Positions 49,901-61,979 of a stretch of DNA of 64,000 nt are shown one piece after another; positions within the stretch are counted from its first letter, which is position 1, and each line of letters starts with the position of its first letter. Below the pieces are notes generated by a model that did no database searches, was not told the DNA's origin, and was given only the letters and a program-made list of their open reading frames with translations. The position numbers and the translations under genes were made by a program. The stretch comes from Argopecten irradians (lineage: Eukaryota; Mollusca; Bivalvia; Pectinida; Pectinidae), in NCBI RefSeq assembly GCF_041381155.1, contig NC_091144.1, positions 19,353,544-19,417,543 on the forward strand, in the 5' to 3' direction.

Positions 49901-52900
49901 ACACGCCATAGAGATGAGACCGTCCTCAAATGATCTTATATTCAATAATAAAACTGTACTTATTTTCTTGTGATAGTTTGTACCGTCTTTTGATACCAGA
50001 AAAACCAACATCATCGGTTTATTATCTCCATGTTTATAAGTCGTTTCTTAAAACAAAGCATATTTACTTGTCACTTTACTATAATAAGTTATTATCAAAT
50101 ATTATACAAAAATACGCTTAGTTCATTAGCAGTGTTTTTTTCTTTTCTTTTAACTTTAACTGCCATTTGAATTCCACAAAGATGGTCCATATGTAAGAAA
50201 AGCAGGAAAATCCGCCATGCCAAGTGCCGTCACAGGGTGTACGCTGTGGCAACACTCCCTCTTTTCCTCCGCCAGTGGGAACTCGGGTCGTGTGCCACAA
50301 ACCGACAGAAATGCTGCTCTTTCCATTTCGGCATTACGAAAGTTTAATGTAAGGTATGTTACATGATTTATGGCAATAAAGAGGTGTTTTTACTTCTTGT
50401 GTGATCAAACAGTTGATAAGGGGATATTGTGTAACGGAGTCTGATATTATTTGTTTTGTGTAAGGTGCTTTACTTGTTCAAGTAGACCAGCACAACTGGA
50501 ATGAGACAATTACTAGATTCTATCCGTTAAAAGTAGTTTTTCCCTGCTATTTCGTATATCCTCCTTCTCCTTAACATAACTCGTTCCGAAATAATCCGAA
50601 GTATTTTAAAGATGCTCCAACGCCGACAGAGCATACATGATATTCATCAGTTGAACAATGATTGGTGTTTGATCATGTATATATATTCTAATTAACACAA
50701 AAAATAATATAAAATAATTTATTTCGGATTTGGTGCATGCGCAATCAGTACTTCCTTCCATATAGGATATAGTGACACGGATTTTTTTCGGGATCCAATT
50801 AATTATTTTTCATATTTTTAACTTGAGGTAAAATTAGAAGCTCAAACTTTTCAATGGTGGTAATGGTGTAAAGTAAGTAACTTTTGTAACTGAAGAAAAA
50901 TACTAAATCGTCTGTTCCTGTTTTTAATAGTGAAAAAATGCCATTTGTCAGCGGTGGAGCATCTTTAAATAGGACATAATGAAAGATGAACCAAAAATCG
51001 ATTTCCATTTTTATGATAATCTCAAAGAAAACTTCCTTTCAGATATCAAAATCCTGAAATAATTCCCTCGTGTACCTAATTATCAATGGATTTGACGATT
51101 ATATTATAGATATCGTAAATACTCGTGAGTTATTAGGTTCTAAATTACTAAGTAGTAATTAAGTAGTAAAGAAAACTGATTTTATATAAATTAAAATTTC
51201 TGACAATATTAAACTAAGTAGAAAATTTAACATAATTACATGGATATTGCCATTACAAATATTTACAAAAAGTTTTCCTCAAACCAACACAAACACGCGT
51301 CTTTACATAACGCGATCGTATATAGCCACGGGAGACGAATCTACCTACCGGTATCTAATACCTACCTGTCTACAGGTGTGTACAGGTCAACATTATTAGA
51401 CATCTTTTTCTATTAAAGAGTGTACCCTAACTTATTTTCGTATGCGATTACATTTAAGGTACATGTATTGTAGGAGCTAGTATTTTAGGTATATGTATTT
51501 TAGGAACAATAAAAATAAGTAAAAAAAATAATTGCAAAATAATTTTAATTACTTGTACAGCAGTAATTTAAAAACCGTAAATTGCAAAAGCACACCGACG
51601 CTAATAATTCATTAAGCATAGAAACGAAAATTTGAGTCTCTGCGAAAAGTTTACAACAGTCTGATTGTCAATTTATAAAATATTTCATTATGATTGTAAT
51701 ATCTCTAATAAGAAAAGCATCCCTATCAATAAAAGTTATATACTTTCTTTAATTACTGTGTAAACATGCTTCGTCAATAACATAAAACATATTTGTATCC
51801 AGACCCGGAATCAATACCAATGGTAACAAAGACTGGTGTTGAAATTTCGATGCAGTATGTTCATTCTTCCAAAACACCTAGTCAATGTTTATGAGTTGCC
51901 GCACAAATTTATACACTATATAAATTATTTGTTTGTCCTTTTGAAGGTCAAAGAATTATTATCAAGGCTATGTTCTGGGTCGTATGGGGTCGATAAAATG
52001 TTTCCTTGTAGGTTACGAAAGTACTGATAACTTATTTTCAGTCAATATTCGTTTATATAATGTTTGTTTTATCACTGTTTTTGTTTATCCTTTCAATCAT
52101 ATAGCATAGCCTCAAGGAGTACATTTACTGTACCTTTGTAGGAAGTGATTCCTTTTTTTCAATTTGTAAACAACCCATATAATGACTTATTTCAATTCTA
52201 AAGATCCCGGACCACTGGCCCGAAGCCAATTACAACTGATGAAGCTCTACTACAAACGTGGCGGTCACAAATAGCTTCAAAGTGCACACCTTCGCCTCAG
52301 CCTATGTCCTGTAGTCTGCTTGATAGATACAGAACAGCCAATGGGACTTGCAATAACATACAGAATCCGTTATATGGCTCTTCACATATGCCGCATCGAC
52401 GACTGCTGCCTCCGGAATATGACGATGGTAACGAATAATCTACTCACGGATCTCGTTATACAACGCTCCCCTATTATTTCTTCTTCAGTTGATTATTTTA
52501 CTGGTGCTAATGAAGTATAATTACTACACAATAAATATACCCAGTTAGGAGTGATCGATGGTTTATTGTTTAATCTATATATATGTTTCCAAAAACTTAC
52601 GTGATCCTTTGAGAAGATCGCATTGACAATTAAAAAACATATAACTTCTCATAAGTGTTCCAAAGGGAACATAATTTACAATATACATAATCTAAACAGT
52701 CTTTGTTCCAAATTTCCGGCTATAAATTTCAAACAGAGACTGTTTATATTATGTATAATTAAAAAATACTTATTTTATCGAATAAGATATCTTAAGATTA
52801 CACTCAGGGCTATAAAGAGGGGGTCATTATCACATAACCAAATGTACCGAAGCTTAATATATCATCAGGATATGGCACCTTGTAGCATGTTGCTTTATCA

Positions 52901-55900
52901 TCCAGATATTATTTTACTGGTGCTAATGACGTTATGTTATAATTACTACTCAATAAATATACCCAGTTAGGAATGATCGATGGTAAATTGTTTAATCAAT
53001 ATCTGTTTACAAAATATTATGTGACTCTTTCAGAAGATCGTATTAGCAATTAAAAATACTTATTTTATCCAACAAGATATCTTAAGAATACACTCAATGC
53101 TACCAAGATGGGGTCGGTATCACATAGCCAAACACCTGTCTGATGTGCAGATGCTTGGTGTATCATCAAAACATGGAATCTTGCAGCATGTTGGTTAATC
53201 CTCAAGATACAATTGTCAGACTAAATAATGGTGTATTAAAGTTGTTTTGTGAATGAATAGCTTATATAATATTGAAGAAAATTACGTCATAAAGTTAATT
53301 TAATCTACGGTCGAACTGGTGAACATTATGTATAAATAAATGTTAGTAACTATTTATCTTATTATGTTAAAATTGAGGGGGAGTATTAATATTAAGAGAA
53401 CGTATTGCAGAGGGCTTCGTATAAGTTTAATAACTTGTGTCTAATCCATTGCATTGTTAAGATATTTTAAATAAAAACTAAACTTAAAACTTAAAGCATA
53501 AGATAAAAGTACTCGGTTTATAATCTGGTAACAGAACATGAAACTGTGGGTCAATCAAGACACAAACCGATGATACTTCACGCTGTGTTGCATAACATAA
53601 GCGTCCTGACATATCAAAGGGAACCTGTCAGAACTTGTCTCTTCTTTTGTGACAGTGACGAACACTACATAATCGAAATATGTTGTTCTTACGAGAACTA
53701 TCACGTATATAACATCTTTACAAGTTTTCTTACATGTACAACATCTACCTTTGCCCCGGGCAAAACTGTTCGTTGTAAGCATACTGAAATTTGAAATATG
53801 GTGCATTATATTTCTTATAGATATTATTAAACAAATATATATCTTTACTTTGTATACAGATATGAAGGTATCTCTTTTAGAAATAATTTCATTCCGAAAA
53901 TAAAAATTCATTACTTCAAACTATTTCAACTACACATTTGGATTTAAAAAGAAATTAGGAGTATTTCACATTATTTTTAGTTATTTTGAATTAGTAGCTG
54001 GTATTTTGTTTTCAAAATAAATACTAATATAATCTAAATGAAATAAATACTGATGAGGAAAAACGGTATAAAGCTAGTATATTAATAATCCGAAATAAAA
54101 GGCCAAAATAAATTCAAAGTAAATATTCAGCCACTATAGGGCTTTCTTCAGTCCGAAATAACACTAACACAACGTGTTCGTCTACATGTTTGTTTACATC
54201 TATTGTGTGCAGGTACGAAATGTCTCGGCCCGTTTGATGTAAACGGCGGGTTATTTCGACCCAACATGCTATGTGCACTAAATCAACCCCAGTGTTTAAA
54301 CAATGGTTATAACCGCAAGATACTTTTTTAGATAGACTCGTGTAGCCATAAACATAACACTGACGTATCAAAAGGGGATATTATATGCAATCACATGCAC
54401 GGTCGAAACGTCAGACATACCAGCTTTTCGAGGTGGCAATCGAAAGAAAAGTTTGACAATCGACTAAGGGTATGTTATTGTTTTGAGACAACTCGTACCT
54501 CACACTATTCTGTAGACATAATGCCTATTACTGATAATACTGATTGTTGATATCTAACGAAGGTTATAGATACAATACAAATGATTCCGGTAATCTGCTT
54601 CTGCCTGATACTCCGTTAATTGTTTCATTATAAAGTTGCATTAGTTAAATATCAATGTACACGTCGTTAGATATATAATATAATGATACTTATTGTGATG
54701 TTTCCTTCTAGGCATTGATTCGCCTCGGACCCGAGCAGAAAACGGCTCGCTGCTTCCTAGTCCTCGGCTGATCAGTAACACACTACATAGTTCCAGTACG
54801 TCATGGAAAAGCCCCAGCTTCACCATCATGTACATGTCCTTTGGTCAGTTTCTTGATCACGACATCACAAGCACTCCTTCCATGAAAGGTAGGACATTAG
54901 TGATGAAATGCTAAAAATTATTTGGTCGATTTGTTGCAAAATATCCAATACGAAACCAACAGATATTAAACATGCAACATTTAATTGATTGACATTTTGC
55001 AATATATTTTGTACTCCGAAAAATATTTGCGAAATTTTGATTTTCGCAATTAAAAGTATGATAAAAATCGCGAAAAAAATTGTAACACTTTTCATAATTT
55101 TCTCTGAATTAAAAATGATTTAGCATTTAGAAATGATATTATAGAAACAATGGTATGAAATTAGTCATAAGAATAAATTTAAAAGTTCTAGGAAAGAACT
55201 TGCAGGGGCATTGCCTATTGCCTATTTCTTTTTTTATTTGTTATTGGAATAAAATTATATTGAAATAGCTTACATGCTACTATCTAATACCGACATCGTG
55301 TCTTAACTGATAAAATGAACCGCTTTCGAAAAACAGTAATCGCTATGAGAAAATGTAAATTAATTAATTTGATGTGTCATTTCAAACAAACATTTCCTAA
55401 CCTTGGTTTTAATTCCTCTATATTTAATTTTGTTATTTCATCAGATGAAAACAACAATCCTATTGACTGTTGCCAAGATAACAACGTTGTGCAAAACAGG
55501 TGAGCGGAATTGCATCATCATGTAGCGTATAGCAAGATATTTCCGCGATTGTTGACAAGAAAATTTAATTTCAACAGTTTAAGATACTGTGATGCGGCTG
55601 TATCGAGTTTTTTAACTTAATTTTGGAGAGTTTTTGTACATATATGTGATCTTGCATCACATTCAATGCGGTTATTGAAACTGTCACATTCTAAATGACT
55701 AGATATTTTTCCTGAAAAATTTGAAATTGTTTTGAGATCTTTAATATGAACAACAAAAGATATTTCCAAGATATGCTTTACCCTGTATTGCAATGCTTGT
55801 TATTATCTACTTTAGTAAAAAGAATGTAAATTAAATTATCTTTTTTGATGAAATGTTGTTATTCTCATTTTTCAGTGCATGTTTCCCTATAGGCATACCT

Positions 55901-58900
55901 GATAACGATGAGAGATTTGTCACAAAATGCATGAGCTTTACACGATCGGCAGCGGCAGTGAACAACGGATGTGATCCTGGCAAGTTTAGAATATTGATCA
56001 CTCTATTGAATTTAGGCAACATTAACTTTTTTGATGAATTATGTTTTACAATCAATGTCTTATATATCGATGAACATTTAAATATGATACGATAGAGTGT
56101 CGAGTGTGTTCCTTTAAAGTTAATGTTCTTTCGAAAATCGATTAAAAACTTTCTTAAAATATTGCAATCATTTTGTAAGTACATTGAGGTTCAGACTTTG
56201 TGCATCTTGCCAACTACATCATTAGAAATTTAGTTTTTAAAATGCATTGTTCATGGCCTTACATTAGAATGCTTTTAAGTCATTGGCTTCACTGCAGAAT
56301 CCTAGAAAGACGAAGCAGTTATAAAGTACAGTAAAATCCATAAGGCTTGATGCATATCTCGATTTTGACATAACCAAACACTCGTGCGTGCCATATATCG
56401 AATGACATGTTTATTATTGTAATTACCGATATTTTTAAAATCAAAACAGATTATCGTCAACAAATAAACCAGCTGACATCCTACATAGATGCTTCAAATG
56501 TGTACGGGTCTTACCAAGAGACTCAAGATCGACTAAGAACGAAATCGGAAGGTAAAATGTTGTCGCGAGAACAATTGATTAATATATAAAAATAAACAAA
56601 ACATGTCCTTACATAATCTAAATGCCGGGGGTTTCCAACATTTTGTGACCCTTGGGTAGAATATCCCTATCCTTCATATCCACGTACGAGTCTTATATTA
56701 ATAAGATGTTTTAATCCGATATTGCTACTTAGATTATGCAGATATTAAAACATTCATATCAAACATCTTTAAATAAAAAGGTTATCAAATACAATTTCTC
56801 GAATCAATTTTGTTCGCCATGAAATTTAAACTCTTGTCGATAATTTATATTATGTATAGCAACTATACAGTTACTGATGACTATTTTATAATAACTCAAT
56901 CCTCATGTTCGCCTATATTGTAATGCCCAATGGAGTTAAAATTTATACGTTTTTCTTAAAATGTTTTCATCATTAATGTTGTAAAATTACCGCTTCCGTT
57001 TTGAAGGACGCATGCGCGTATCAGTCAGTGGCGACTTACTACCATCCTACAACAGCGACACCTGTGTATTGACTGATTCGTCGTCAACACACTGCTTTGA
57101 TGCAGGTATATATGGTATTATACATTGTTTTACGTGAAAGCAATTATCATGGCATACAATCGGTATAGCTAATTTAAAGAGACTAGTGACAGTAATACAA
57201 AAATACTGTTTGAATAAAAGAACGGATTTTATCTACCAAAATGCGAACCGGTTGCATAATATAGTTTACAAGAATTAGATTAAATTATTTCAAAAAAAAA
57301 ATAATTTATATGTTATAGTATCGCCGTTAAGTGTACTTAAGTGGCAATGAGCCCAGTAGAAAAACATTTACAGTGACTACAATCAAGTTTTGTTCGTACA
57401 CAAAGAAATCCCAATAGATATATTATTTAATCGTATATAAATAGTACTATTTTGAATTTGGTTGCTACGACACAGGCTTTATAATATAAGTATAATCAAA
57501 TTATCTTAGATACAAAGAATAGATACATACATATTTCAATATAATTGACTTTAAATTATTATATCACGAAAATAACGGTAAGATAAAACCTATCTCTCTG
57601 CTAACAAATAAACATACAATTTGTTTTCTAATTGCTGCAGATTGGTTTCCTCCACAGGTGATGAAAGGCATTCTGAAGTACCAACTTTAACCACATTACA
57701 CATAGCCTTTCTGAGAGAACATAATCGGATAGCTGATCAGCTCCATCAACTGAATCCTGACTGGAACGACGAACAAATATTCCAAGAAACGCGGAAAATT
57801 GTTGGAGCATTACTTCAGCATATAACATACAATGAGTATCTTCCTATAGTGCTTGGGAATGACCTAATGGAAAAGTTTGACCTGCGGCCATCTCCCAGTG
57901 GATTCAGGCATGTCTATAATGACACTATAGATGCGACTTCATTCAATGCGTTTGCAACGGCGGCATTCAGATACGGACATTCACAAATACCTGATCAGAT
58001 CATGTTACTCAATCAAAGGTATAAAAAGAAGGAAATCATTAATGTAGAAAGTCACTTCTTTAAACCGGACATTATGTTTAAGAAACACGGTCCCGAGTGG
58101 TTAGGGCGTTGGCAGGTTTCACGTGCCCAGAGGAAAGAAGATAAATCCATTCAGGGGAGTGTGAGAAATTTTCTATTTTTAGATTCGAAAAATGACAGCC
58201 TTGACCTTGCTGCTTTGAACATGCAACGAGGGCGTGATCACGGCCTTCCTTCATACAATGCCTGGAGAACATGGTGTGGTCTTGAACAAGTAACACACTT
58301 TGGTTACCGAAAGGGAGGTCTCATCGATCATTCACAATATGCCAGAAAAAAGATTGCCAGTCTTTATAGGTACACATTTATTTTTCCCTTTGAAACCATG
58401 TTCAGTCAGGATGTTACGCAATCTAATTAAAATTAGACTTATAGTTTCGCTCCAATGCGATGCTCCACGATACGCTCCAATACAAAATCTGTCAACTCCC
58501 AGTTCGGGGTCATCTCTGCAAATTGTAACATCTCGGGATGTACTGTTAACCTTTTATACTTTCGGGAATATCAACCACACAGAAGATTCCGTAGGCGAGA
58601 CGCTGATTGGCTAACCACAGGAGTTATGCTGAGGTGACCAGGAACGGGAAGTTGTTAGATGTTGTATTGGTGCCTATCGTACAAACCAAATATTAATAAG
58701 ATTGGATGTTACGAATTATATCCATAAATACTCAATGACCCTCAAATATATATTTTGCACTTGTTAATAAATTAAGTTTCCAAAGAGGCATCTTAATACA
58801 ATTTTCTCATCATTGTAGTTACTACAATATATAGGTATATACTAACTATGAGAAATAAAGTAATATGATAGGCATTGATGATAGAAAATACAATCCTTGT

Positions 58901-61158
58901 AACCTTACCCTAAGAGTCTTTCCGAGAAGGGACAAGTAATTCACAATTTAGTTGTCATTAAATAATTCTGCACAATCTCAATTTGTATAAAAGTTTTGAA
59001 GAAAATCAACAAAGCGCTAATTAGAATGTGCTTCTTGACGTTTTTGTTTGTCATATACAAATTCAAATTTAGGGTTCATTACAGAAACAAGGTTTCAGAT
59101 ATATATACATAAATTTCCAGCTCCCCTAACGATATTGATCTCTATAGATATATATACCTATATTTTCAGCTCCCCTAACGATATCGATCTCTATAGCGGA
59201 GGTCTATCAGAGAACAGGATACTCGGAGGGCTGGTCGGACCAACGTTTGCTTGCATACTGTCCCAACAGTTTAATAATTTACAAAAGGGCGACAGATTTT
59301 GGTATGAAAATGATGCGCCAAATTCCGGATTTACAGAAGGTAGATATACTAAGAGGTCTCATAATTGTATCTACAATGCATTATAAAACATATAAAGGTT
59401 TTCCTTACACATACAATCAAGTCTAGCTTTACGTATACAAACCAGTCTTGTAACGTTATTTATCCCATAACAATGCAAGTTTCACTATTGAAAAATCATG
59501 TGATAAATTCAATAGCAGTTGGTTATCATTTATGTTTACACACTCCAGTGTGTAAAAACCTATATATAGCTACGGCGCCTCTGATTGGTCAATTCCAAGA
59601 TCTCAATTAGCTTTCAACTTCAGGCTATTCTAATAGCGTATTTTGTTTTAAATAACACTGTATTTACTGAAAAATAGGTAGTTGCTTATTCAAAGTATTT
59701 AAACAATAGAACATGAGTTATGTATTAAGGCACTATACTTTATTGCGGAAAGATATCATTACACATTGTATGGTGGAAAGTTCCCCTAAATGAAGACAAG
59801 AAAACGGTCACCATGGTATAAACATAAACATAAAGTTATGGATAAATAAGCTCCCTAACGCGTAACTGTTGTTTATCATGTTTATCAAACTCGAGTTAGT
59901 TAATTTTCGAATTTTCAAAAGACAAGCTCGTGTCTTTTCAAAATTTGAAAATTAACTAATTGGAGTTTGATAAACATGATAAAAAACTGTCACTTGTTGG
60001 GGAACCTCTATACATTATACATTATCAAACATATGAAGATTTGCATTATATAAACCAGAGTAGTAACAGTATCTACTAGTCACTGTCAGATATATAAAGG
60101 TTTTCAAACTATTTTCGTCCCTTGCTTGGTTTGTGGATTATTGTTTCCTTAGAATTTCGTGCCCAGGATGTTTAGGCTTTTCATATTTGTTGTAGCACAA
60201 CTTAATGAAATCAAGAAGATGACACTGTCCTCAATACTATGCACAAATCTCAACTTGATAAAAACACAACGGAATTCATTCAGAATGAAAAACAAATCGT
60301 GAGTACAAACTAATCACAGCAATATGTTAAGAGATATACTATAAACACATGTGAAATTCTTAAGTCAATATAGTAATTTGTAGGCAAAAAATTGCAATCC
60401 TGTTTAATTTTATCGGAATATGAAAAAAAATGTTTGCAAACGCGGATTCTTAGAAAAGTTTCCAAACGATTTTTTTCATAATCCGATAAAATTAAAAAAA
60501 ATAGTGACATCAAAGCTTTGATTTTATAACCTATATTAAATGTACCATTCTAGTGACTTTTCAAGAGATTCCTTTTTCCGAATCTATACGAAACGTCGAT
60601 GTCTCTATTGTGACGTCACAATAACGTGACAATAATATTAAAATATATATACTGTAAATTTGCTTTCAATTTTCATTCTTTGCGAACATTTCATTTTTTT
60701 AAGTTTTTTCTGGGTTGCATTCATCACCTTTGTAAAGTAACCTTTAGTCATACCAATTACGACATTGACAGATCACGACTGTCGTAAATTTGTCATTATC
60801 TTTAATATATGACGTAAATTTAGAATTTTCTCTGAAATTGCATATTAAAAAATTTAAGTTAATCATCATTTTTTTTTTGTTTTGGTATTTATTGTGATTT
60901 TAAAATAATTCAGAGAAGGATATATATATTTGAATAACATATACTTTGGGTTACCTGTTAAAGGTATTAATGTTATTATCATAACATTGAACAAAAAAAG
61001 ACATACGTTGGCGAAGAATGGGAATTGGGCGCACACACAAGTGACCCCATGTTTATAAAGTAGTTTTTCATTGCAGTGACAACACGAGACAGGAATGCAG
61101 TCAGCTACCATCCATCGACATGACAAAATGGGCAATAACCCAGTATAGACACTATTGA
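46952..61158 (+). CDS. Secreted animal heme peroxidase B (canonical residues)
   Basis: Tandem paralogue of peroxidase A. Twelve exons give 672 residues: 46952-47090, 51803-51854, 52204-52427, 54712-54888, 55445-55499, 55876-55979, 56450-56551, 57007-57105, 57658-58369, 59170-59339, 60196-60298 and 61077-61158. All phases equal those of A. Exon 6 ends at a GC-AG donor (G|GCAAGT); the others are GT-AG. The start gives a short hydrophobic signal (about residues 6-18). Conserved parts are Gln184-Asp187-His188-Asp189 (GQFLDHD), Arg321 and Glu324, REHNR, proximal His425 (FRYGHS) and LNMQRGRDHG at 504-513, so both heme-ester acids and the catalytic set are intact. Exon 2 (52 bases) is short and least certain, and intron 1 (4.7 kb) could hide another exon. 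The last exon (ECSQLPSIDMTKW) has a second copy at 61717. A secreted oxidase acting in matrix, shell or defence is inference. Confidence 0.9.
47978..48615. repeat. Two tandem units of 341 bp in peroxidase B intron 1
   Basis: GAAAAAGTG(A/C)ATACACG at 47980 recurs at 48321, and similarity runs to AAAGTAAAGTTTAATTCCAT in both. Inside are many overlapping words of the type CGCATGTAAAACG and ACGTACG. A related block at about 49490-49645 ends in GCACTTTTTGCTGTGTATG, inverse to the unit's start, which suggests a terminal-inverted-repeat element. The open frames across these units follow the repeat and are not genes. Confidence 0.7.
48979..49062. repeat. 39-bp-arm hairpin (foldback)
   Basis: The arm starting CATCCTCAATACTCCAGAGG (48979-49017) pairs with 49024-49062, ending GGAGTATCGAGGATG, with few mismatches and a 6-base loop. 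A half copy (CATCCTCAACACTCCAGGGG) lies near 63650, so this is a dispersed hairpin family. Confidence 0.75.
49490..49645. repeat. CGTAAAACG-rich block, relative of the 341-bp units
   Basis: Words ACGTACGTAAAACGCATG and AACGTACGTTTTACGCATG occur in both orientations, ending GCACTTTTTGCTGTGTATG. Probably a diverged copy of the same element family as 47978-48615. Confidence 0.5.
49665..49940. mobile_element. ~518-bp SINE-like family, rearranged copy
   Basis: The middle part (GAGACACACCAAAAGTGTATA) precedes the 5' part (GCTGCCCCTATTGCATGATA, then AAAGGCGACTAAATTTTGG). The order is permuted relative to the reference, so the locus has been rearranged. Confidence 0.55.
50610..50964. mobile_element. 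TTAA-type MITE, family 1, copy C
   Basis: TTAA on both sides (50606-50609 and 50965-50968). Termini AGATGCTCCAACGCCGAC and GTCAGCGGTGGAGCATCT. 355 bp, very similar to copy B throughout, for example GTGCATGCGCAATCAGTACTT. Confidence 0.85.
52493..53180. repeat. Tandem duplication in peroxidase B intron 3
   Basis: TTATTTTACTGGTGCTAATG begins both units (about 52493 and 52910). Shared downstream words include AATATACCCAGTTAGGA, ATGATCGATGG-like and GATATCTTAAGA. The second unit is shorter. Non-coding. Confidence 0.7.
58450..58675. repeat. Foldback repeat in peroxidase B intron 9
   Basis: GCTCCAATACAAAATCTGTC / GATGTTGTATTGGTGCC and GGGGTCATCTC / GAGGTGACC pair as diverged inverted arms. Same family as the B4GALT7 intron copy at 17745-17922. 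Confidence 0.5.
59112..59199 (+). repeat. Duplicated splice acceptor and exon-10 start of peroxidase B
   Basis: CAGCTCCCCTAACGATAT plus TGATCTCTATAG (59118-59148) is repeated 49 bases later as CAGCTCCCCTAACGATAT plus CGATCTCTATAG at the true exon start (59170). Use of the upstream acceptor would meet a stop (TAA in CCCCTAACG, read in another frame) within about 20 codons, so it would act as a decoy. Confidence 0.75.
59849..60004. mobile_element. Foldback MITE with ~75-base arms in peroxidase B intron 10
   Basis: The arms include GTTTATCATGTTTATCAAAC and its exact inverse GTTTGATAAACATGATAAA, plus AGTTAGTTAATTTTC / GAAAATTAACTAATT. They meet at AGACAAGCTCGTGTCT with almost no loop. Confidence 0.75.
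60405..60493. repeat. 35-base-arm hairpin in peroxidase B intron 11
   Basis: AATTTTATCGGAATATGAAA at the left pairs with the inverse TTTCATAATCCGATAAAATT at the right, with further pairing inward (GTTTGCAAAC / GTTTCCAAAC). Confidence 0.65.
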
Positions 61159-61174
61159 AGATGTTGTTATAGTA

Positions 61175-61180
61175 ATTAAA
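61175..61180 (+). terminator. Possible polyadenylation signal of peroxidase B
   Basis: ATTAAA 17 bases after the stop of exon 12. The same word is present after the duplicate exon. Confidence 0.3.
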
Positions 61181-61716
61181 ATATATAATAGGATATAAAC
61201 AGCCAAATTTGGACATTTTCATGTTGATTACTAGTACTTGGTATACATTATGTTCACTAAGATGTAAATCACTTATCATATATAATATGATTTCCTCTTT
61301 CCACGAAACACATATACTTGTTTTCATAAATTCAAACGTGAAACACTTTTTCTTTAAATACTGGGTTGCATTCACACCTTTGTAAAGTAACATTTATTAC
61401 GACTATCACGACTGTCGTAAATTTGTCATTATCTTTAACATATGACGTAAATTTAGAATTTTCTCTGAAATTGCATATTAAAAAATTTAAGTTAATCATC
61501 ATTTTTTTTTTTTTTTTTTTTTTTTGTATTTATTGTGATTTTAAAATAATTCAGAGAAGGATATATATATTTGAATAACATATACTTTGGGTTGCCTGTT
61601 AAAGGTATTAATGTTATTATCATAACATTGAACAAAAAAGACATACGTTGGCGAAGAATGGGAATTGGGCGCACACACAAGTGACCCCATGTTTATAAAG
61701 TAGTTTTTCATTGCAG

Positions 61717-61789
61717 TGACAACACGAGACAGGAATGCAGTCAGCTACCATCCATCGACATGACAAAATGGGCCAATAACCCAGTATAG
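61717..61789 (+). CDS. Duplicate, alternative terminal exon of peroxidase B
   Basis: A second copy of exon 12 lies 640 bases after the first, with the same acceptor (TTTTTCATTGCAG) and the same coding start giving ECSQLPSIDMTKWA. One extra C after TGGG shifts the frame, so the protein would end WANNPV instead of WAITQYRHY. If spliced from exon 11 (60298) in place of the first copy, it would give an isoform three residues shorter with a different tail. Whether it is used cannot be told from the sequence. Confidence 0.6.
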
Positions 61790-61979
61790 ACACTATTGAA
61801 GATGTTGTTATAGTAATTAAAATATAATAGGATATAAACAGCCAAATTTGGACATTTTTATGTTGATTACTAGTACTTGGTATACATTATGTTCACTAAG
61901 ATGTATATCACTTATCATATATAATATGATTTCCTCTTCAAATGCCAAAATTGACGAAACACATATACTTGTTTTCATA

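Larger units (their letters stand above)
60710..61979. repeat. ~650-bp tandem duplication carrying the last exon of peroxidase B
   Basis: CTGGGTTGCATTCA at 60710 recurs at 61361, and similarity continues to CACATATACTTGTTTTCATA in both units. Each contains a poly-T run (24 bases at 61502 in the second), the GAGAAGGATATATATATTTG block and a full copy of terminal exon 12. The units are nearly identical, so the duplication is recent. Confidence 0.9.

Noticed and set aside
60866-61393. 175-residue minus-strand open frame
   Set aside because: It runs antisense through terminal exon 12 of peroxidase B and AT-rich intron. The plus strand is clearly coding there.
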